In this document: one piece after another, positions 6,299-10,194 of the stretch | Layout of the letters: each line of letters begins with the position of its first letter | How positions within the stretch are numbered: position 1 is the stretch's first letter | NCBI GenBank assembly: GCA_902464175.1 | Contig: CABQHZ010000057.1 | Coordinates: forward strand, 1 to 10,194 | From: an uncultured Collinsella sp. | Lineage (GTDB): Bacteria > Actinomycetota > Coriobacteriia > Coriobacteriales > Coriobacteriaceae | DNA length: 10,194 nucleotides | Direction of reading: 5' to 3' | Translations under genes and position numbers: made by a program | The notes under the pieces: model-generated | The model's database searches: none | Told to the model about the DNA's origin: nothing | What the model saw: only the letters and a program-made list of their open reading frames with translations

Positions 6299-7561
6299 TT
6301 AAGACAATCGCCGCAATCGATTTTTCAGCCGATAAAACAGAGCCGTCGTCAACGTCAGCACCGCCAACATGGCTGCGAATACAATCGCCGGTGTCCATCG
6401 ATCATATGCAACCCCGTACGTCAATTGGCCGATAGGCGTTGCGCAGGAAAGGACCATGTAAACGACCGAAAGCACTTTTCCGCAGAGCTCAGTCGGCGCT
6501 ACCCGCTGAACAAACGCGATGATTTCAACCGACGTAATGCTCGCCCACACCATGACCCATGCCGAACCAACCGCAAACACGGTGAACACGCATACATCTA
6601 CGCCGAACAACAGCGTAACAATAATCGGCGCGACTCCAAAACAGATCATCGCAACATATCGGCATATGCCATTGAAAGAAAAACGATGCGGCCAAATGCC
6701 GACCAAGCCACTGCCGGTAAGACCACCCAGGCCCAGAGCAACCTCAACTATCCCAACGCAGGACGATTGCATGCCGAGATGCTTTGTAACAATAATGGGA
6801 GCGCCAATCGTTAGCCCAACCAACGCAAGGTTCAAAACTGCCGCAAGCAAAATCACAGCGACCAATGATGCATTTTGCAACAGATACCGAATCGACTCCC
6901 GAAAATCGTTTCGGCATGTCGTGCGAGTCGCGCCGTCTCTCATCGTTTCAGATGAGGCGTTTTGCTTGAGTGCGACCCCAAACAAGAGAGCTGAAATCGC
7001 AAACGCCACCGACGCGGTTGTGCAAAGAGCATCGATGCCAAAGCACCCATAGACTGCCGTCCCGACCACAGGACCCAAGATATTGCTCACCATGGTCATC
7101 TGCGAAACCAATGCAGTGGCCCGCTCAACCTTCTCTTCACCCGCCATACGCACCGTCTCAACTTGGAGCATTGGCTTTAGCAGCGATTGAACACCATATT
7201 GAACACAAAGTATCGCTACTACGACGACCGCAAGAGGCAACGAGCGCTTCATGGGGATAGACAGCAGTGATGCAGTCATCAGAGCAATGCCAAGGGCCAC
7301 GAGGACCTCGCGATGTCTTCCCCTATCCGCCAAGATTCCGCCAACCGGAGTCGCGAGCACACCTGGTATGAACGCCGTCGCCACGACGACGCCATATAAC
7401 GTTGACGATCCACTGCAATCGAACAAGTAAAGTGGATACGCAAAGCACAGCGCCGACAGCATCGAATACGTGCACAGCTGCGCAACAAGAAGTTCCGCGA
7501 GCCTGATTGACCGCACTGTTTTTGATTTCAACGAGACGCCGACGTCTCTCAGCCCAGCCAT
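6299..7561 (-). CDS. MFS transporter, probable drug or metabolite exporter
   Basis: A 420-residue inner-membrane protein with about 12 hydrophobic segments. The loop 2-3 signature is PVGGILADRGRHREVL at about residues 72-87, a good MFS motif A. A central hydrophilic loop (SSETMRDGATRTTCRNDF) separates the two halves. It resembles MFS_3/MefA- or EntS-type exporters that use the proton gradient; the substrate is unknown. The ATG at 7561 is chosen for AGGGGGTG 6 bases upstream; a longer in-frame start at 7639 would run through both operator palindromes and has no ribosome site. The gene follows a TetR gene on the same strand, with two palindromes between, so it is probably induced when the repressor binds a drug-like ligand. 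Codon use is more AT-rich than in the flanking genes, suggesting transfer. Confidence 0.92.
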   Translation of the reverse strand: MAGLRDVGVSLKSKTVRSIRLAELLVAQLCTYSMLSALCFAYPLYLFDCSGSSTLYGVVVATAFIPGVLATPVGGILADRGRHREVLVALGIALMTASLLSIPMKRSLPLAVVVVAILCVQYGVQSLLKPMLQVETVRMAGEEKVERATALVSQMTMVSNILGPVVGTAVYGCFGIDALCTTASVAFAISALLFGVALKQNASSETMRDGATRTTCRNDFRESIRYLLQNASLVAVILLAAVLNLALVGLTIGAPIIVTKHLGMQSSCVGIVEVALGLGGLTGSGLVGIWPHRFSFNGICRYVAMICFGVAPIIVTLLFGVDVCVFTVFAVGSAWVMVWASITSVEIIAFVQRVAPTELCGKVLSVVYMVLSCATPIGQLTYGVAYDRWTPAIVFAAMLAVLTLTTALFYRLKNRLRRLS

Positions 7562-7574
7562 AAGCCCACCCCCT

Positions 7575-7595
7575 ATACATACCACTAGTATGTAT
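7575..7595. promoter_or_regulatory. Operator palindrome 1 upstream of the MFS gene
   Basis: ATACATAC and GTATGTAT flank cacta as a perfect 8-base inverted repeat. It starts 13 bases upstream of the MFS ATG, just before its Shine-Dalgarno. It aligns with the 17-mer at 7642-7658 (ACATACC-N3-N-GTAT). Size and symmetry fit a TetR operator. Confidence 0.6.
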
Positions 7596-7641
7596 TTAAT
7601 GACTTGAAAAGGGCAGCCGTGGCTACCCTCACAAATCAATT

Positions 7642-7658
7642 ACATACCGTTGGTATCT
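7642..7658. promoter_or_regulatory. Operator palindrome 2 between the TetR and MFS genes
   Basis: ACATACCGTTGGTATCT contains ATACC-gtt-GGTAT. It shares the ACATACC left half and GTAT right half with operator 1. The centres are 65 bases apart, near six helical turns. It lies directly after the TetR stop codon. Confidence 0.55.
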
Positions 7659-7661
7659 ATA

Positions 7662-8324
7662 TTACCACCCAGCGCGGTCCCATACGTCCCAAATCCGTGC
7701 CGTTGTCTGGAGCACTTCCTCGCCCAAATCGAGTCCCACCGCAGCGGCCATCTGCGCCAGACATTGTGCACGAGCGAGCATTCGCTCCTTGGGCTCGAGC
7801 GGACGGAACAGCGGCAGCAGCCAGAGATTCGCTAGCAACGATACGGCCTCCGCCGCTTCGCGCGGGCATTCGCACGCAATGGAGCCGTCGGCGATGCCCT
7901 CCTCGATCACTGGCAAGAGACAGCCATCGGCTGACTCGTCAAACGAGCCCTGGTACTGCATCGCCAGTAGACGCGAGCTTTTTACCGGATCCGCCGCAGG
8001 ATGCATGCGTGCCCATAGCTCAATTTGCGGAACAACGGACTCGGGCGCGTACAGCCGCCTGAGCTTTTGGGCTCCGGTCATATTACCGACGCCAAGCATC
8101 GAGCGGCGGTGCTCAACAATCGGAGTCATCGCCCGATCAAACGCGGCGTTGAAAATCTCTTCTTTGCTCTTGAAGTGATGATAGACAGCGCCCTTGGTCA
8201 TGCCGTCGAGACGGTCAACGATATCTTGAATACTCGTCCCCTCATAACCATGTGCGCAGAATAGCTCCAGTGCCGCGTCGAGAATCTTCGCGACCGTCTC
8301 CTCGGGATATTTATTGCGACCCAT
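7662..8324 (-). CDS. TetR/AcrR-family repressor, probably of the adjacent MFS exporter
   Basis: A 220-residue cytoplasmic DNA-binding protein. The N-terminal helix-turn-helix at about residues 26-51 reads TSIQDIVDRLDGMTKGAVYHHF, followed by KSKEEIFNAAFDRA, a strong TetR signature. The C-terminal half is helical with many Leu and Ala (EAVSLLANLWLLPLF) and would hold the ligand pocket. ATG 8324 is chosen because MGRNKYPEETVAKILDAAL fits the family beginning; a start at 8360 adds 12 unlikely residues with no ribosome site. The Shine-Dalgarno is poor (GGATGGGCGG). The stop lies 101 bases before the MFS start, and two palindromes fill the gap. Inference: a local repressor released by the exporter's substrate. 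Confidence 0.93.
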   Translation of the reverse strand: MGRNKYPEETVAKILDAALELFCAHGYEGTSIQDIVDRLDGMTKGAVYHHFKSKEEIFNAAFDRAMTPIVEHRRSMLGVGNMTGAQKLRRLYAPESVVPQIELWARMHPAADPVKSSRLLAMQYQGSFDESADGCLLPVIEEGIADGSIACECPREAAEAVSLLANLWLLPLFRPLEPKERMLARAQCLAQMAAAVGLDLGEEVLQTTARIWDVWDRAGW

Positions 8325-8331
8325 AATCCGC

Positions 8332-8385
8332 CCATCCGCAACGCAAGTCTTGTGCCTCATTGCAGCATTTTAACGTTGCGGATGG
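8332..8385 (-). repeat. Inverted repeat between glnB and the TetR gene
   Basis: Perfect 12-base arms CCATCCGCAACG (8332-8343) and CGTTGCGGATGG (8374-8385) flank a 30-base loop. The left arm contains the weak ribosome site of the TetR gene. There is no U-tract, so it is not a clear terminator of glnB, though it lies 13 bases after the glnB stop. Confidence 0.75.
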
Positions 8386-8396
8386 CAGACGGTCGA
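8367..8396 (-). promoter_or_regulatory. Possible promoter of the TetR gene, inside the inverted repeat
   Basis: Minus-strand TCGACC (8396-8391, 4/6) and TAAAAT (8372-8367, 5/6) have an 18-base spacer. Transcription would begin near 8360, inside the loop, leaving out the upstream arm. Confidence 0.35.
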
Positions 8397-8398
8397 TT

Positions 8399-8737
8399 CT
8401 ACACCGCGGCCGGGCCGTGTTCGCCGGTGCGAATGCGGATGACTTCTTCGACCGGCTCGACCCAAATCTTGCCGTCTCCAACGGCACCGGTGCGGGCGGC
8501 ATTGCAGATGATGTCGACAATTCCGTCAACGTGCTCATCAGCGCAGATGAGGGTGAACTGCACCTTGGGGATGGTATTGACGAGCAGTTCGTTGCCGCGC
8601 ACGTATTCCTTCCAGCCATGCTGTGCGCCGCAGCCCTGCACCTGGTTGATAGTCATGCCGCGAACATCAGCAGCAAACAGCGCATCTTTGAGAACCTCAA
8701 GCTTCTCCTGGCGCACGATAGCCGTGATCTTTTTCAT
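8399..8737 (-). CDS. glnB: P-II family nitrogen regulatory protein (GlnB/GlnK) with non-modifiable T-loop
   Basis: A 112-residue cytoplasmic trimeric signal protein, of the usual family length. It begins MKKITAIVRQEKLEVLKDAL, has GMT at 27-29, the T-loop at about 37-55 (GAQHGWKEYVRGNELLVN), the B-loop TGAVGDGKIWV and ends RIRTGEHGPAAV, so ATP/ADP and 2-oxoglutarate sites look intact (Gln39 present). Compared with E. coli GlnB, Tyr51, the residue that is uridylylated or adenylylated, is Leu, and Tyr46 is Val; a Tyr is found at 45. It is therefore probably controlled by ligand alone. It follows the amt gene on the same strand, so it probably plugs that channel when nitrogen is plentiful; glnK may be the better name. 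The start at 8737 is supported by GAGAGGA 7 bases upstream. Confidence 0.96.
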   Translation of the reverse strand: MKKITAIVRQEKLEVLKDALFAADVRGMTINQVQGCGAQHGWKEYVRGNELLVNTIPKVQFTLICADEHVDGIVDIICNAARTGAVGDGKIWVEPVEEVIRIRTGEHGPAAV

Positions 8738-8783
8738 AATGAATTCCTCTCAAAAATCAACGTATCCCTTTACATGAGACGCG

Positions 8784-8801
8784 GGTTTCCCAGGTGCCGC
8801 A
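8784..8801. repeat. Direct repeat of the fold-back element arm
   Basis: GGTTTCCCAGGTGCCGCA matches 17 of 18 bases of the left arm of the adjacent element at 8846-8863. It looks like a partial copy or remnant of the same element. Confidence 0.75.
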
Positions 8802-8842
8802 AACCAACCTCAGAAATCAAAAAGTTCAACTGACTGGTCTTA

Positions 8843-8945
8843 GCAGGTTTCCCAAGTGCCGCAGATTGCCGTGAAAGAGGAGCGAAGCGTACTTAAGTAC
8901 GTGAGCGACGATTGAACGGCAAGGTGCGGTGCTTGGGGAAGCTGC
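8843..8945. repeat. Long fold-back element between amt and glnB
   Basis: An outer stem pairs 8843-8863 with 8925-8945 (20 of 21 positions, including three G-U). A second stem pairs TTGCCGT (8866-8872) with ACGGCAA (8916-8922). A central palindrome CGTACTTAAGTACG lies at 8888-8901. It begins at the last base of the amt stop codon. No coding function is evident. It could be a REP-like or miniature mobile element, a processing or terminator structure, or a structured RNA. Confidence 0.75.
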
Positions 8946-10194
8946 TAATCGAGTCCGGAGAACGAAGGATAAGCGCTCTCGCCGTGCTGGCTGGCATCCA
9001 AGCCCAGCGCCTCATCGGCCTCGTCCACGCGCAGGCTGCCGTGGAACAGCGCCTTGACCACCGCGGCGATCACCAAGTCGAGCACCAGCACGATAACGAC
9101 CGTCACCACAATGCCCAGGATCTGTGAGATGAGCAGCGACATGTCGCCCGTATAGAACAGGCCGCCCTTACCGGTCCACGAGAGTTCCGGCACGCAGAAC
9201 AGGCCCGTGAGCACACCGCCCAAGATGCCGCCGATACCGTGGCAACCGAACGCATCGAGCGCGTCGTCGTAGCCGAACTTGGTCTTAAGATGGCTGATGG
9301 CCAGGTAGCACACGGGAGAGACGATCAGGCCCATGACCAGCGCTGCCCACGGCTCGACAAAGCCCGCACCCGGCGTGACCACCACAAGGCCCGCAACCAG
9401 ACCGGTGCTGGCACCCACCAGCGTGGGGCGACCGGTGTGCACGCGCTCGACGGCAAGCCACGAGACCATGCCCGCCGCGCTGGCCGTCACGGTGTTGAGG
9501 ATGGCGAGCGCCGCCACGGCGTCGGCCTTAAACTCGCTGCCGCCGTTAAAGCCAAACCAGCCAAACCAAAGCAGGCCGGCACCCAGCGCCACAAACGGCA
9601 CGTTATGCGGACGGTAGCTCATCATGCCAAAGCCGCGACGACGGCCGAGCATTAAGCAGAGAATCAGGCCCGTGAGACCGGACGAAATGTGTACCACGTC
9701 GCCGCCGGCAAAGTCGAGCGCGCCGATGATGTCGCCGATAAAGGAACCATCGCCGCCCCAAACCATGTGGGCGAGCGGCGCATAGACCACGAGCAGCCAA
9801 ATGCCCAGGAAGGCCGTCATGGCACCAAACTTAACGCGGCCTGCCAGACTGCCCGTAACGATAGCGGCGGTGATCATGGCAAACGCCATCTGGAAGGCGA
9901 TGTTGATGATCTGAGGGTAGACGGCACCATCCGCAGCATTGCCCTCGGCCGCCTGCAGCACCTGGTTGAGCACCGGCAGGCACAGCAGCTGGTCAAAGCC
10001 GCCAATAAACGGGTTAGAACCGTCGCCACCGTAGGCCAGCGACCAGCCGGCAACAATCCACAGCACACCAACCAGGCCAATGGCACCAAAGCACATAAGC
10101 ATGGTGTTGATGACATTTTTGCGCCTAGACAGACCGCCATAGAAAAACGCCAGGCCCGGTGTCATTAAAAACACGAGCATGGTGCAGATGAGCA
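8945..10194 (-). CDS. amt: Ammonium transporter of the Amt/MEP family; 5' end beyond the window
   Basis: The 415 residues in the window begin within the first conserved segment (VFLMTPGLAFFYGGLSRRKN) and stay open to the window edge; only the N-terminal part is missing. The in-frame ATG at 10180 is internal. The protein is a trimeric inner-membrane channel for ammonium. Matches to E. coli AmtB include Trp148 (HMVWGG), Asp160 and His168 (DFAGGDVVHIS, His near 9690), Phe215 and Ser219 (WFGFNGGSE) and His318 (FGCHGIGG, near 9240), so the twin-His pore and S1 site are intact. The C-terminal tail keeps GLDASQHGESAY, the conserved segment for P-II contact. One change is LAGR where most relatives have LAER. 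A P-II gene follows 207 bases downstream, the classic amtB-glnK pair. Confidence 0.95.
   Translation of the reverse strand, partial: LICTMLVFLMTPGLAFFYGGLSRRKNVINTMLMCFGAIGLVGVLWIVAGWSLAYGGDGSNPFIGGFDQLLCLPVLNQVLQAAEGNAADGAVYPQIINIAFQMAFAMITAAIVTGSLAGRVKFGAMTAFLGIWLLVVYAPLAHMVWGGDGSFIGDIIGALDFAGGDVVHISSGLTGLILCLMLGRRRGFGMMSYRPHNVPFVALGAGLLWFGWFGFNGGSEFKADAVAALAILNTVTASAAGMVSWLAVERVHTGRPTLVGASTGLVAGLVVVTPGAGFVEPWAALVMGLIVSPVCYLAISHLKTKFGYDDALDAFGCHGIGGILGGVLTGLFCVPELSWTGKGGLFYTGDMSLLISQILGIVVTVVIVLVLDLVIAAVVKALFHGSLRVDEADEALGLDASQHGESAYPSFSGLD

Noticed and set aside
6232..6435. Plus-strand frame of 67 codons with a good GAAGGAG site
   Set aside because: The ribosome site is only the mirror of the HAD site created by the inverted repeat, and the frame runs into the antisense of the MFS gene.
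8780..8865. Two similar 18-mers as a CRISPR array
   Set aside because: Only two copies, with one mismatch, and the second is an arm of a fold-back element; no further repeats or cas genes.

Overview
The window reads as a high-GC, low-redundancy chromosome segment of an anaerobic Actinobacterium, most likely a Coriobacteriia gut species of the Collinsella type. This is inferred from three things: a giant 2-hydroxyacyl-CoA dehydratase activase typical of anaerobes, GC-rich codon choice, and dispersed CAAAGG-type palindromes. No marker gene fixes the species. All convincing protein genes lie on the minus strand, so the layout below is given in transcription order, from high to low coordinates.

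Nitrogen module (10194-8399): an ammonium channel gene (amt, 5' end outside the window) is followed by a P-II signalling gene (glnB/glnK). The 207-base gap between them holds a large fold-back element of about 100 bases and a repeated 18-mer. The P-II protein has leucine where the usual modifiable Tyr51 would be.

Regulator/exporter module (8324-6299): a TetR-family repressor is followed by an MFS exporter. The 100-base gap holds two related palindromes of the ACATACC...GTATGT type, which look like operators for the exporter. The exporter is visibly more AT-rich than its neighbours.

HAD phosphatase (6183-5326): a Cof-type HAD hydrolase whose ribosome binding site and start codon lie in one arm of a perfect 22-bp inverted repeat. 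A promoter-like sequence lies in the other arm and the loop. Its stop codon abuts a dispersed palindrome.

Gene-poor interval (5325-4480): this is the most interesting part. It holds three copies of a palindromic repeat family and what looks like a complete, undescribed type I toxin-antitoxin locus. A 41-residue hydrophobic peptide with a strongly basic tail is encoded on the minus strand. It has a promoter overlapped by a LexA-like SOS box, and its Shine-Dalgarno sequence is folded into a hairpin. A convergent promoter on the plus strand would make a small structured RNA of about 85 bases that overlaps the 3' end of the peptide gene and shares a terminator hairpin with it.

Dehydratase activase operon (4479-1): a TetR-family regulator with a TTG start and a palindromic operator/promoter is followed 11 bases later by the giant acyl-CoA dehydratase activase/DUF2229 protein. 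That gene runs off the left edge after 1252 codons. The regulator probably controls its own operon.
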